Origin: Garcia nutans
Lineage: Eukaryota; Streptophyta; Magnoliopsida; Malpighiales; Euphorbiaceae
Assembly: GCA_947685225.1 (NCBI GenBank)
Contig: CANTUV010000026.1
Coordinates: forward strand, 58,799,501-58,863,500
DNA length: 64,000 nucleotides
Reading direction: 5' to 3'
Under the pieces are notes generated by a model. That model saw only the letters and a program-made list of their open reading frames with translations. It had not been told where the DNA came from and searched no databases. Below are positions 1 through 11,707 of the stretch, in pieces (position 1 is the first letter of the stretch; each line of letters opens with the position of its first letter). A program made the position numbers and the translations under genes.

Positions 1-360
1 AATCAGACTTTAAAAAATGTCCCACAGGCATCTTAATATAGTGAAAATTGGCAGTGAAAAGCCCCAACAGGCCAGCACCACTGAATTAAGCCATCGAAAA
101 TATAACTTAGCCATGGAAATTCAACAATAATACATAGAAAACGGGATAAGTGTGACCTGTGTTAGGAACCTGCAATGGAAGAACGGCTCCAATGGTTTAA
201 TTGCTTCTCGCTGATCTTGGAGTAATCGGAGATCCGGGGGAAGACTTCGCCGGTAATCGAAGAGAAACCCAGGAGAGTTCAATTTTAAATTATTTAAATA
301 CCAGAACCGAAGAACGAGAAGAGTATGGCGGCAAGCTTAATGAAGTGATAAGGGTATAGG
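1..360 (-). other. Probable 5' leader exon and first intron start of a gene leaving the left edge
   Basis: On the minus strand the stretch from about 360 down to 171 is less AT-rich than its surroundings and reads like a plant 5' leader (CT-rich, then a purine-rich stretch). It contains no long ORF. At 171/170 the minus strand reads TTGCAG|GTTCC, a plausible splice donor, and what follows toward position 1 looks like intron. I infer that a minus-strand gene begins here and continues outside the window. Its product cannot be told. Weakly supported. Confidence 0.3.
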
Positions 361-361
361 C

Positions 362-1374
362 AATATAATCCGCTAATCTTATCTAGGAAACCTAAAAACA
401 AAAGGAAAATTATAATTTTTTTTAAATATCTTAAAATTTTTATGAAATTTTAAAAATATTTTTTAAATTTAATTGAATACATAATATATATTTAACTCCC
501 ATATTTTTTATAGTTGTAAGCCATAAAAAATATATATATAATTTTTAAAATACATAACATATATAAAACTAATAAAATTATTAAATTTCTATGAAATTTC
601 AACATATAATATTAACATATGGCAGTTAATATGTCTTTTTATTCGACATTTATTATATCAATTACTTATAAAAAAATATCAAAAAAAATTCATAAATTTA
701 AAAAGGATAAACAAATTTCATTAAATAAGAAAAAATCTTCATTTTAAGGGGATATATAACTTTCCAATAATAGATGATAAAACTCTATAAATTGCATTTA
801 GTTTTATTTTAAAAAAAGATAAAAACTAAATTTTAGGTATATATTTATTTAAAAATTATTTTAAGAATAAAATATAAATAAAAATATATAAAAATTAAAA
901 AAAAAACAAAAATTAAAAAAATATATATAGCAAATAAAGATGAAGAGGACTATTAATAGACGACAACCTCACAGGCTATGTTGTGAAACTACCATTTATA
1001 ACAAATTATTTAATGCTTTTTATTTTCTCTATTAATTTATCTATTTATTATGTTCAATATTGTAGGCTCAAAAAATTTATTAGTAATTGAGCATCGAAAG
1101 TTAAGGAATTTGTCTAAACAGCTCAAGAACTTGCTAACCCTTCAAAGAACTTCATTCTTGTTCTTCAAAGAACTAATCAAATGGAATATGCTGAAGTAAA
1201 GAGAAGCATTTCCATAATTACAGTGCCAAAAGTTTTATGATAAATACATAATAAATAGGAACACATACGAAGTTTAATTCCTGAATAATACTACAAAATC
1301 TTCCACCAAAAAAAAAATGTAAAACCACCAAAGCCAGATATTCAAGGAGGAAGAAATATGGACCAGGATCTGCA
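362..1374. other. AT-rich intergenic stretch, no gene seen
   Basis: Long A and T runs with no coding signal. The part nearest 1374 (about 1200-1374) is less extreme and probably holds the 3' untranslated region of the V-ATPase gene, which is transcribed leftward. Confidence 0.6.
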
Positions 1375-2157
1375 TCAGAAAATTATATCGTCATCCTTTT
1401 CAGAAGCTGACAACAAGTTGTGAGCTGAGTTTAGTGAAATCCCTTTCTGCAAAGAAACTTTCTCAGCAAATTGTTCCTCAGCAAACTGCTTTGCAGCTGC
1501 AAGCTGTCTCTCAATTTCCCTCTTCTTGTAACCCTGTATCTTCTTCAACCTGAAAAAATCCTCCCTTTCCAGCTCATCCAACTCCCCTCTAATGTAACTA
1601 ATTGTATTCTCCAATCTAGGCTTCACAACATTCTCTAGTGCATTAACCCTACGATTTGTAGTCTTGATTGCCTCGTCAAGGGTTAAAAATGATGTCTGCA
1701 GCGAAGCAAGCTCAACAAGAATTTCAATTGATTTTACATAAGCAGCACGGCAGGCCTGGACCTGTTGGCCACCTCTAGCCAATCCAATGAGATCATTCTT
1801 GGCCTCACCATCAGTGAAATACTCAAACTTAGGCAGCTTCACACCGGCAACATTTTCTTGTCGAGATCGAACTTTAAGGGATGCACTTTGGACATTCTCA
1901 AGGACAACATGCTTAACATTGTCACCAGCAACATACTTTGCTTCAGTCAGAGCAAATGCAGATGTCTTCATGATATCTCCCATCGACTCTTTTGTAGAGA
2001 CAATCTTCTTGAGAATTTGCCGGAACTGCACAGTTAAAGCATCACTCTTCTTCTTGAGAAGAGCATGACCTCTTGTAGCACCAACAAGGCGAGCTTTCAT
2101 GGCAGCAAGCATTGTAACTGTAGGAACTACATTTAAGCGCTGGCCTTGGCCCGACAT
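1375..2157 (-). CDS. VHA-D: V-type proton ATPase subunit D (260 aa, intronless coding region)
   Basis: Subunit D is the central rotor shaft of the V1 sector of the vacuolar H+-ATPase. It couples ATP hydrolysis in the A/B head to proton pumping through the membrane sector at the tonoplast and endomembranes. The 260-residue product matches the plant family length (about 261). It shows the family start MSGQGQRLNVVPT, the TRGHALLKKKSDAL segment, a glycine-rich ARGGQQ patch near residue 128, the TNRRVNALENVV block near 167-178 and a charged helical end rich in Lys/Glu before a short acidic tail. The long N- and C-terminal helices form the antiparallel coiled coil of the shaft. The coding region is one exon, as I recall for Arabidopsis VHA-D. 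The gene looks intact, and small plus-strand ORFs inside it are shadows. Confidence 0.96.
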   Translation of the reverse strand: MSGQGQRLNVVPTVTMLAAMKARLVGATRGHALLKKKSDALTVQFRQILKKIVSTKESMGDIMKTSAFALTEAKYVAGDNVKHVVLENVQSASLKVRSRQENVAGVKLPKFEYFTDGEAKNDLIGLARGGQQVQACRAAYVKSIEILVELASLQTSFLTLDEAIKTTNRRVNALENVVKPRLENTISYIRGELDELEREDFFRLKKIQGYKKREIERQLAAAKQFAEEQFAEKVSLQKGISLNSAHNLLSASEKDDDIIF

Positions 2158-3010
2158 CTCAGAAACTCTACACTAAAAACAAGAACTCAAAGTCAGTAAT
2201 CAAGAACATTAACCCCACTTAAGATACAAGAATCTGAAACAATATTTTTATTAATGAAAGAAAATCATTGTCTTTTAAATTAATACATATCAAAATAGTC
2301 TTAACATATGCAAAGCTATTAACTTGTTAAACTAGAGAGAGTCACCTGATCTTTTGTGATAATCAAAATTTTGATAATATACGAGGAAAATTACAAATTC
2401 CAAATAATAAGCAGAACATCCAACCACGGGCAGTTTAATATGGAGATCAGAAACAACTTGCTAATAAAGAAATTAGAAATCTATAGTTCTTTCTTCTTTA
2501 ATAATTAAATAATCGCAACTTGCTAATAAAGAAATACAATAAAATTATAAAATCGATCAAATCATAAAACATACTAGTAGAATAAAAGTTGTAATGAATC
2601 CAGGCTCTATGAAAAACTAATAACTAAATTAAATATGAAATAAGGTTCAATTTAAGGTATTGATTGGAAATATTAAAATTGTCAAATTCATCTACTTTAT
2701 ACTTAGCCTAAATAAGATAACCCTAACACACAATAAAAAGAGCCCAATAACTGAATTAAACAAATCTGAACTGACACGCCGTGGTAACGAAATTAAAAGC
2801 AGAAACAAAAAAAAATTCTAGATGGCAGTAAGATTGCACAAGAAAAAAGGAACAAGATTATGAATGATGAGAAGAGAAGACAGAAACCAGCAATGACCGT
2901 GAGATTGTGGAGACGCCGGACCGGAGACTTGCCGCCGGTGTGATAAAATAGATTGAAAGAGAATCTGAATAAACAATGTTCTCTTCGTAAATTTGCTTTT
3001 TCGCGTTTGT
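2158..3010 (-). promoter_or_regulatory. Leader and leader intron of the V-ATPase subunit D gene
   Basis: Just upstream of the start codon the minus strand reads TTGTTTTTAG and then 16 leader bases before the ATG, a good splice acceptor at about 2174. A GC-richer, CT-rich block at about 2885-2990 (minus strand) looks like the first leader exon, with a likely donor at GCTG|GTTTCTG near 2889. The AT-rich 2180-2885 stretch between them is then a leader intron of about 0.7 kb. The promoter should lie to the right, about 2990-3150. The splice sites are inferred, not proven. Confidence 0.5.
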
Positions 3011-3099
3011 TAATTAAGCGTTGCGATTAGAGATCTGATCAGAGCCTTCTGAATTTGATTATCAAAAGAAATATGAAGTTATGAAACAGTGGGTGGGCC

Positions 3100-4329
3100 C
3101 CCCTGCTAGTGTTTAGCACCTTCCTTTTTTTTATTGTTAAACATAAAGAGACATGTGTTGATCAGTGATCACACGGCAGCATTCTATTTTTGTTTTTTCT
3201 TTATTTAATGCAATTTATTTTTATTTTTATTTTTATTTTTATTTTTATAACACTTTTTTTTTGGCAATTACCATTTAATCTAATAGAATAATTAATAAGT
3301 ATATTTATTTAATTATTTTTATTAAAAATATAATTATTTTTAATTATTTTTGTATGAAATACATTAATTAAATATTTTTAATAAGTAATGTTTTAAATAA
3401 TGATATGATATAAATTTAATATATTAATTAATGTATTAAAATGACAAACTAATATATATATAATTAATAAAAAAAATACATGTTTTGGATATTGGAATGG
3501 TGAAAGAAGTTGGGCCAGTATGTCCCACTAGTCCATAACTATGAAATCCATGAGAGATGCCTAATGGTCTGCCCTAGAGTGACAAAATCAACCCATGAAG
3601 CCACTCTCAGTAGCTCAAACATAATACTATAAGCAACTTAAAAAAGATGGAGTTTAATAGTTTATATAACATTAAAAATATAATATAATCTAATTTCTCG
3701 GTTCCTTCTATTTTTCTTGCATCAAACATCTGGTGGGATGGGATAAAATTTTCTTTTCTTCTTGTTTTCTCTCTATTGCTCCAAAGAGTGAGACTTTCTA
3801 CTTTCTTCTACTTTTGTCCTAGATCCACCGTTATTTCTTGGTTTTTTTCCTTTTATTTCTGCAGTTTTTTATAATGTTTTATGGGTTTTCCTTATATCTG
3901 ATTTTTAGATGGCCATATGTTTTTTCTCTACCTCTATGATGATAGACGTTTGTTTTTATTTTCTAGACTTGAATATTTGGAAGGAAAATCAAGGAAAGTT
4001 TTAAAAGATTCTCATCGTGTCTTAACGACTTGACCTACCTTTTATGGCAATCGGTGATTAGTCCTATCCATGGTGAATCTGCTGTACCCAGCAAATCAAA
4101 GGACTTTTAACTATTTTTTTGGTGCATAGATCACATTTGTTCGTTTTCCGGCATTCTATGGTTTCAAGCTTGCTATCCTTTTTGTGCAGCAGAATAATAG
4201 TTATTTGACAATCTCATTTTTTCTCTTGTATTGTTTATCTTTTTTATTGTTCCTATTCCTATATTTCAGATTTAGTTTGGGAAGGTTTTTTTCATTTAAT
4301 TCTAGGTGTTTAAAATCTGTTTGTAGCTT
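3100..4329. other. Intergenic stretch, no gene seen
   Basis: AT-rich DNA with poly-T tracts and a short run of repeated TTTTTA units at about 3205-3250. No ORF of coding character and no RNA gene was recognised. It ends at the target site of the copia insertion. Confidence 0.55.
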
Positions 4330-4334
4330 GTATT

Positions 4335-4503
4335 TCTAAAGTAACACAGAATTGATGAAGAGAAGTTGTTATCCGTATTGATACTGTAGGCTATTCTTAT
4401 AATACAAGTGGTTACAACATATCAGGGCTAAGCATTAATCTAGGAAATACAAATACAAATTCAGAGTATAACAAACTCTTATCTTTTGACAGCTGGCTTA
4501 ACA
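4335..4503 (-). repeat. 3' LTR of the copia element
   Basis: 169 bp, opening TGTTAAGCC on the minus strand. It is nearly identical to the LTR at 11534-11702 and is bounded on the left by the GTATT target duplication. The RNase H reading frame ends inside it at 4479. Confidence 0.93.
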
Positions 4504-5998
4504 CGCTTCCTCAAGATTGGGGTACCAGAACACACACCAATCTTGACTCTATTGACAAGAAACAAAGGTTTAGATAGTGCCTTTGTAAAGAGATCCGCCA
4601 GCTGATCTTTAGCAGAAATATGAGCAACACGAAGCTGACCTTTCTGAACTTGATCTCTAATAAAATGCACATCAATCTCTATATGCTTCATTCGTGTATG
4701 AAAAACTGGATTTTGACATGTATAGATTGTGGAAATATTGTCACAATAAATGGTTGGAACCTGTGAATCAAGCTTCAGACCAAGTTCAGCCATTAAATTT
4801 TTAATCCAGATTACCTCTGAAGCAGAAGACGCGGCAGCTCGATACTCAGCCTCGGTCGACGACCGAGCAACTGACTTTTGCTTCCTGGAAGACCACGAAA
4901 CCGGAACGGTGCCAAGATAAACTATATAACCCGAAGTTGAAGTTCGATCATTGAGATTTCCTCCCCAATCAGCGTCTGAAAACGCATGTAAACTCAATGA
5001 TTTTTGCGGAGTAATCAGCAAACCATAATCATATGTGGCTTTTAAATACCGAAGTAATCTCTTCAAAGCATTCCAATGTTGCTCGGTTGGACATTGCATG
5101 AACTGAGAAAGTTTATTGATAGTGTAGCTAATATCAGGCCGAGTCCATGTTAAGTATTGAAGAGCTCCAACAGTTTGTCGATACTGTTTTTCTGCAACCG
5201 AAGCTTCAGACTGTGTGGCCCTGACAAGAACATCTTTGACTGCCATAGGTGTTATTACAGGTTTTGCACCTTCCATTCCATTTTTCTCAAGTATCTTACG
5301 AATGTAATGATGCTGAGAAAGAAATAATCCCTTGGTGGTTGATTCAATATCAATACCCAAGAACAAATGAATCGGCTGTGGATCCTTAAGAGAGAAATTG
5401 ACTGCCAATATGCTAATAAATTTATCAATGAATTTCCTGTGAGCAAAAGATCATCAACATATACAAGAAAATAGCACAACACATCATCGTGGTGATAAAT
5501 GAATAAAGAGTGATCTGTAGTTGCTTGAACAAAACCATTTTGCAAGGCACAACCCTTTAAAGCTTGGTACCATGCGCGCGGAGCTTGACGCAAGCCATAT
5601 AAAGCTTTCACCAACTTGCAAACATACCCCGGCTTTGTGTTATCAACAAACCCAGGTGGTTGCTGCATGTAAACATCGTCACGAAGAGACCCATGTAAGA
5701 ACGCATTGTTAACATCTAGCTGCAAAATTGGCCATTTGTTAGTAACCGCAAGTGTTAAAATAATGCGAATAGTGACAGGTTTGAGCACTGGACTAAATGT
5801 GTCATTAAAATCAACCCCAGGCCTTTGGCTATAGCCCTTAGCCACCAATCGCGCTTTATATTTATCAATGGAGCCATCAACCTTCTTTTTAATCTTGAAA
5901 ATCCACTTGCAACCCACTAGATTCTGGTTATTGGAAGGAACCAAGACCCACGTCCCATTTTTAATCAAAGCATTATACTCATCTGACATGGCCTGCCT
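4479..5998 (-). pseudogene. Copia pol, reverse transcriptase and RNase H part (split and frameshifted)
   Basis: On the minus strand the frame from 5998 down shows copia reverse transcriptase motifs: NGTWVLVP, GCKWIFKIK, YKARLVAKG, LDVNNAFLHG, LYGLRQAPRAW and the catalytic YVDD. A one-base shift near 5408 moves to the next frame, which carries the thumb/RNase H part: FLGIDI, TRPDI, FSDADWGG, SSTEAEYRA, and DVHFIRD near the end. The stop at 4479 lies in the LTR. At 5998 the frame is cut by the nested solo LTR and resumes at 8788. The first residues of the raw ORF above 5998 come from that LTR, not from pol. Confidence 0.9.
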
Positions 5999-8782
5999 TG
6001 TAACACACCTACCCAACCTACATATGTAAGCTGAGTAGAGGCGCCACACTAACCTAATGTTGCTACCAATTTTACTTAGTCAAATTTTAGTTCCGATTTT
6101 TACAAAATTTTTGCCATAGTTTCGCCTAAAAATTGAGTCCCAAGTGTCGACAAAACCGGTTTTTTTCTTATTTTTAAAAATATTTTACACAAACCAATGC
6201 AAACAAAATCATTCTCAGTACACTCCCAATAAATCCCCCTTGTAACCTCAACTACAACCTGCAAAAAGGATTTACACTTCTAGTACAACATAAAATAAAG
6301 ATTTTGTGACAACCCCCATATTTAAATATTACACAGCGGAAGTTATAAAATATTTACATATTTACAAATTCATATACATCAAAACTCAAGTTTTACAACA
6401 CATAAAATTTATACATGATTGGCAAGTCTGCTTTGATCTTTAAGCTCCCAAAATGGATTCTTCAAGGTCTACTCTCACTAGGTCTTGATGAACTCTCGGG
6501 TTCAACTCTATCCACTCTACTACCTGCGTGATTAAACACTATCGCGCTAAGCCAACGGCTTAGTAAGATAAAACATGCTAACGGTATGCTTTAATGAAAT
6601 GCAATGCCACATATGTTATTGATAAGATCAACATCATAAATATAAAGTTAACCACACAATTATGCATTTCACAAATCATAGTCATATGAGCATACCACAT
6701 TTCAACATTAATCAATCATACTCCATAACCAACATCTCATTTCATTAAACTCATAACATTATTTAGGACATTCATATAACCTTGACACCTATGGGCCCAA
6801 CAAGTATTTAATACGATATTCAGAGTTCAGAGTTACTGCTTTGGTTCATAGTCACAATAATCACGCCCGTAGGCAATGTATATACATGTATCTCTATCCA
6901 TGGATAGTGTAACAGACCCAGTCTCTTGGATCATCAACTCAACACATATGAGGAGATCCTCAAACCGGCAAGACTGTTACAAATCATATATCTCATAGTG
7001 TAACAGACCCAGTCTCTTGGACCATCAACTCAACACCTATGAGGAGGTCCTCAACCCGGCAAGACTGTTACCTTTCATCATTTCTTAGGCATGCCACCCA
7101 AATCCAGAACTCTGAAACTGAATAACATATTAAACAAATAATTCATTTCCATTCTCAATTCTCATCACATTTAGGCAAACATGCCTTCTTTCTTTTAATT
7201 ACATCATCTTAGCCAATAACAATGGCTTCACATTTCATTTCACAATATAACATCTCATTATTCAAGTATATATATATATCTCATCCATGATCACATTATA
7301 TCTCACATAGCATCATTCATAAATATCAACATTTCATTCCACATTACTCATGAAACACATTACCATTCACAATGCACAACATAACATTGTTCAATCTCAA
7401 CAATGCAATTAGGGCAAAGAACAATTGATTATAACATTCATTGATTCAAGTGTGTTTAAAGTATTTAGGGTTAGGTTTAAGGACCAACCTACCTTTGGAA
7501 AACCAAAGCAATGCAAGAAGAACAAAGAATTAAAACCCTAACCATAAATAGTACATTCTGGTTTTAAACTCCATTTTATCCTTATTTTGAAAAATTGTAT
7601 AAAATAATCTACTTGACTAAAAATTCTAAAATTTTTATAGAATTTAGTTTTATATCTTAAAATCATCCCTTTAAAATTTCAGATCAAACTGAACACAAAA
7701 TCTTGGTCAAATAGTTCACCTAACCAGACTGCCCCAAATGCCCTGCATCCTGGCAGCAGTTCTGAACTTTGTGAATTCCATAAATCAAATTCAATCAACG
7801 TGGTTCTAAATTATTTTTCTCAAATACTAGACTCACTAAGCAACAACATATCCAAAATTCAATTGGATATGATTTTTCTACATTTTATTAAAAATCCCGA
7901 AATATAGCTGTCTCAGTTAAGGTACCTGCTGGAACAGTTCTACTAAAAATAATTTTTCTAAACTCATAACCATTCCAAAATCGAATCAACATATTTTTCA
8001 GTCATTCTAGACTCATAGAGGCACAACATATCAAAAATTCACTTCAAGAACATTTTTCTAAAATTAATTAAAAATCATACAAGTCACAGCCTTTACTAAT
8101 CCTAAAACAGAAACAATTTCACTAAACACCAATCTTACTCTTCCATCACCAACACCAACCCAACTTCTCATCTATCAAGCAAAATCAATACTTACAATCA
8201 TACCATAAGCAACTTAATCATACCACTTCAAAAGAATTGAAGAAATTAGAGAAAAGATCTTACCTTAGTTAAAAACTTCTTAAATCAACACTTGAACACT
8301 TAATCTTTCTTCAATTTAAGCTTGAAATCATCAAAACCATCACTTGTCTCTTTCTTTCTCTTTGGCTATGGAGGGTCGGCCATCAACAAGAAGAAGAAGA
8401 AGAAATGATGAAGAAAACACAAGTCAAACCTTCTTTAAATATCCACCATATGATTTTATCCAAGCAATTACCAAAGTGCCCTTATTCACATAATTATCTT
8501 ATTGTCTTATATGTGCCCAATTAATTAATTTACCAATCTCAAATAAATATCTTCTCTTGCATTGACCAAGCCTTTTGACCACTTTATATGTCATATATAT
8601 TAACATATACACAACATATAAATTTGTCTCTAAACCCTATTTCTTCCCAAAATACATATACATATACTTTCTCTTCTCAATTTCTTTTCTCTTACAATTT
8701 AACACATATATTCAATCCAATATATAACAATAACAGCAACAACAATATGCAAAACTTCTAGGGCATAAATGAGGATATTACA
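5999..8782 (-). mobile_element. Solo LTR (2.8 kb) nested inside the copia pol gene
   Basis: The 2784-bp block begins TGTAACAC and ends GATATTACA. It is flanked by a perfect 5-bp target duplication TGCCT (5994-5998 and 8783-8787) and has no coding capacity, so it behaves as a solo LTR. Orientation is probably minus: read that way it holds an AT-rich promoter-like stretch near 8440-8460, a CT-rich leader with a GGCCGAC motif near 8375-8385, and a splice-donor-like AAGGTAAGATC near 8253-8263. These resemble LTRs of large plant Ty3/gypsy elements. A diverged relative lies at 24902-27355 and shares blocks such as the AATCGCGCTAAGCCAACGG-type segment. Internal repeats: a 91-bp period at 6907-7072 and a degenerate 180-bp period at about 7815-8095. 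Confidence 0.85.
6907..7072. repeat. Two 91-bp direct repeats in the solo LTR
   Basis: The block opening GTGTAACAGACCCAGTCTC occurs at 6907 and again at 6998, each running to a CGGCAAGACTGTTAC end, with only a few mismatches. A related but rearranged copy sits at about 25577-25665 in the second solo LTR. Confidence 0.85.
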
Positions 8783-8787
8783 TGCCT

Positions 8788-9966
8788 CCATTCTAGACTT
8801 TTCATAGCCTGCGAAACACAAGTTGGCTCTACAGAAATAATAGGATACTTTGTAACATGATGCACCTGTTTTGGTTTAAAGATATTATTTTGAGACCAAG
8901 TTCGCATAGGATGAGTACGAATAGGAATAGAGGTAGACATTGGTGGTTCACTAGAAACTTGAATAATAGACGTGGAAGACACAAGATTAGGCGAAGCCTG
9001 ATTGTTAGTCACAGATGATGGGGAAGACTGCAATGGCAAATCCGACTCAACAGGTAGAGACGAAACCATAGAATCAGAGACTAAAGGACCAATAGACTCA
9101 TGGACAGAAGAAGCAACCGCAGAATTACCCAGACCACTAGTACCCACGGACGTTGAAGAGAATGGTACCAAACTAGAAAGAGGGACAGAATCGGAACAAT
9201 CATACCACAGATTAGAAGAAGTCTCAGTATCGGTCGAAACAGAAGCCCCAGGAAAGGTATCCTCAACAAAAACAACATGTCGCGACACATAAAGCCTAGA
9301 AGTTTGAACATTATAACACAAATAAGCACTCTGATGAGCTGAATAGCCAAGAAACAAACATGGTAAGGACTTCGAATCAAATTTACTTCTAGTATAAGGC
9401 CGCAAACACGGATAACATAGACACCCGAACACACGTAACCTAGAATAGTTTGGTGATTTATGAAACAGTTTGGAAAAAGGAGAGGAAAAATTGAGAATGG
9501 GTGTTGGCAAGCGATTGATTAAATAAGTCGCAGCCTTGAAAGCATACGTCCAAAAAGAGGGGGGAAGAGACGCATTATGAAGAAGCGTCAACCCTGTTTC
9601 AACAAGATGACGATGTCGTCTTTCAGCAGCACCATTGTGCTGAGGAGTGTGTGGAGGAGTTTGTAAATGAGAGATTCCAAATTTTTGAAAAAGTGGCCGA
9701 AGAGCTAAAAACTCACCCCCACCATCAGTATAAACAGAAACAATTTTTGTTTTAAACATGGTTTCTACCAACCGCTGAAACACTGGAAAAACAGAATAAA
9801 CATCGGATTTGTGTTTGAGCGGATAAAACCATATGTACTTTGAATAGTGATCAACAAAAATAAGGTAATATTTAAAACCATCAATGGACAGAACAGGCGC
9901 AGGACCCCCAAAGATCAGTATACAGCAATTGTAAAGGGCGAGAGCTAGATAAAGAAGATTGACCAA
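8788..9966 (-). pseudogene. Copia pol, integrase part
   Basis: The minus-strand frame shows the integrase core: FVDHYSKYIWFYPL, then VYTDGGGEF with the second catalytic Asp, and PQHNGAAERRHRH with the catalytic Glu. VFGCLCYPCLRPY and FLGYSAHQSAYLCYN follow, the usual C-terminal integrase region, and then a Ser/Pro-rich linker before reverse transcriptase. The frame ends where the nested solo LTR enters at 8787. Its start overlaps the end of the gag-protease frame because of an extra base in a G run (C run 9905-9909 on plus), so integrase is one frame off from the upstream domains. Confidence 0.9.
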
Positions 9967-11437
9967 AAGCTAATCGATGGCTTTTATTACATTTGCAAGA
10001 ATTACAATTCAATAACTGAGATTTCGACACAGGCAAATTAAACTTGGAAAAAAGATACTGAAAAATTTTGGAAGACGGATGACCTAAACGTTGATGCCAG
10101 GAGTTGGACGAAGCACGAAAACTGAAATAAACAGCTGGATGGACTTTGGATGGTAGACGATAGAGAAATTTGTCAAGCACTCCCCTTGTGATTATCGTCC
10201 CGGTTCGAAGGTCCTTGATAAGAAAACAAGTGGGAAAAAACTCAATAGAAACCCCATTAGTAATACACATTTGAGCAACAGAAATAAGATTTTCTTTGGA
10301 CTGAGGAACAACCAAAACATCATCCAAAACACAAGGTTTATAAGTAAAAGAAAATTTCTTAGAGCCAACATGTGAAATATTCAAACCTGTGCCATCAGTC
10401 AATTGCAATTCGTCCAAGCCTTCATAAGGTGAGTGGAGGGACAGATTCTGCAAATCATTGGTGATATGATGAGAAGCACCAGAATCCATAACCCAGTCAG
10501 AAGTAGTAACATTATTAGAACGGGGTTGCGGAAAGTTGTGTTCTCTAAAATAAGCCTTCGCCTTATAACACTGCTTAGCATTATGCCCAGGCCGCTCACA
10601 TATTTGACACTTAAGGGAACTCGAATTACCTCGTTTAGACTGCAAAGACACAGAATCAGACCCACTCTCACCAAATCTGTGACTGTTGTGCCGCGAAACA
10701 GTATCAGAAGTAGCAGAAGAATGATTAGGCTGTCGTGAGTTATACTCTCGGCGAACCTGATTTGTTGTAATCGGAATGGACTCATAACTCGAATCAATTT
10801 TCTTCAGATAAATCTCATGAGCCAGCAACTTATCTTGAAGTTCACCAAAAGAAATCATCGTATCTCGAACACGCACAGCAGCAGCAATATCTCGAAACTC
10901 AGCACCAACTCCATCAAGGACATGAATAACCAAATCGACATCTGAAATAGGACTGCCACACAAGGAAAGATCATTAGCAATACCTTTGACCATCTGTAAG
11001 TATTCTGAAATGGGTTTATTGTCTCTTTTCGCAGTAGACAACCGTTCACGCAAAGATAAAACACGAGTAGCAGATTTGTTAGCAAAGGATTTCTGAGCCT
11101 TCTCCCATGCCTCTGCCGAAGTTTCAGCTTCTGCAACAGTATGCATGGCTGAAAAACTTGTAGATGCAATAATGGCTGCCAGAACTAATTGATCTTGACA
11201 AAGCCAAAAATCATAATCTGGATTGACAACTTCCTTATCACCGTCCTTAATTGTAGCAGGAGGACAAGGAAAAGTGTGATTAACATAACCCAGAAGGTTA
11301 TGACCACGAAGAACGGGTAAGATTTGAGCCCTCCATGTTGGATAGTTTGTAGAAGAAAGTTTGAGAGGAAACTGTGATCCATTCACAGTAATCAAGGTTT
11401 TCCCAGAGGAATGAACTGTGTTGGACGTGGAGGCCAT
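9881..11437 (-). CDS. Copia gag, protease and integrase N-terminus
   Basis: Start at 11437, 97 bases inside the 5' LTR. Residues 1-220 are the copia gag domain (SSTNYPTWRAQILPVLRGH start and ISEYLQMVKGIANDLSLCG middle). A CCHC zinc knuckle CQICERPGHNAKQC lies near 280. The aspartic protease motif WVMDSGASHHIT follows near 315. Near 455-490 is the His-Cys zinc-binding region (WHQRLGHPS and CNSCKCNKSH) that precedes integrase. The first integrase aspartate is in LLYTDLWG, after which the frame is lost at the G run near 9905. The family lineage looks like Ale/Retrofit copia, but that is an impression only. Confidence 0.88.
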   Translation of the reverse strand: MASTSNTVHSSGKTLITVNGSQFPLKLSSTNYPTWRAQILPVLRGHNLLGYVNHTFPCPPATIKDGDKEVVNPDYDFWLCQDQLVLAAIIASTSFSAMHTVAEAETSAEAWEKAQKSFANKSATRVLSLRERLSTAKRDNKPISEYLQMVKGIANDLSLCGSPISDVDLVIHVLDGVGAEFRDIAAAVRVRDTMISFGELQDKLLAHEIYLKKIDSSYESIPITTNQVRREYNSRQPNHSSATSDTVSRHNSHRFGESGSDSVSLQSKRGNSSSLKCQICERPGHNAKQCYKAKAYFREHNFPQPRSNNVTTSDWVMDSGASHHITNDLQNLSLHSPYEGLDELQLTDGTGLNISHVGSKKFSFTYKPCVLDDVLVVPQSKENLISVAQMCITNGVSIEFFPTCFLIKDLRTGTIITRGVLDKFLYRLPSKVHPAVYFSFRASSNSWHQRLGHPSSKIFQYLFSKFNLPVSKSQLLNCNSCKCNKSHRLAFGQSSLSSSRPLQLLYTDLWGSCACSVH

Positions 11438-11520
11438 AACAATTCAAAGTATAAAAGCGAAAGAGAACTTTCCCAAAGAAGAAGAGAAAAGGATCGGAAA
11501 AAACTAAGAAGAGTTTTTAA

Positions 11521-11533
11521 GGCTCTGATACCA
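11521..11533 (-). other. Primer-binding site of the copia element
   Basis: Read on the minus strand it is TGGTATCAGAGCC, the match to the 3' end of initiator tRNA-Met used by most plant copia elements. It directly abuts the 5' LTR. Confidence 0.93.
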
Positions 11534-11702
11534 TCTAAAGTAACACAGAATTGATGAAGAGAAGTTGTAATCCGTATTGATACTGTAGGCTATTCTTATA
11601 ATACAAGTGGTTACAACAGAGCTGGGCTAAGCATTAATCTAGGAAATACAAATACAAATTCAAAGTATAACAAACTCTTATCTTTTGACAGCTGGCTTTA
11701 CA
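11534..11702 (-). repeat. 5' LTR of the copia element
   Basis: 169 bp, opening TGTAAAGCC on the minus strand and ending next to the primer-binding site. It differs from the other LTR at about six positions. The flank GTATT at 11703-11707 is the target duplication. Confidence 0.93.
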
Positions 11703-11707
11703 GTATT

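Larger units (their letters stand above)
4335..11702 (-). mobile_element. Ty1/copia LTR retrotransposon, complete, with a nested solo LTR
   Basis: Two 169-bp LTRs (4335-4503 and 11534-11702) in direct orientation flank a gag-pol region read on the minus strand. The target duplication GTATT is perfect (4330-4334 and 11703-11707). A primer-binding site complementary to initiator tRNA-Met abuts the right LTR, and a purine-rich tract lies at about 4504-4515 beside the left LTR. Domain order on the minus strand is gag, zinc knuckle, protease, integrase, reverse transcriptase, RNase H, which is the copia order. The LTRs differ at only about six positions, so insertion was fairly recent. Single-base frame breaks near 9905 and 5408, plus the nested insertion at 5999-8782, make it non-autonomous now. 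Without the nested LTR it would be about 4.6 kb. Confidence 0.95.

Noticed and set aside
6907..7072. Spaced repeats that could be taken for a CRISPR array
   Set aside because: There are only two long repeats, inside a plant solo LTR, with no short uniform repeats or cas genes.
9002..9434. ORFs of 96 and 117 codons overlapping integrase
   Set aside because: They are shadows of the Ser-rich copia integrase linker in other frames.
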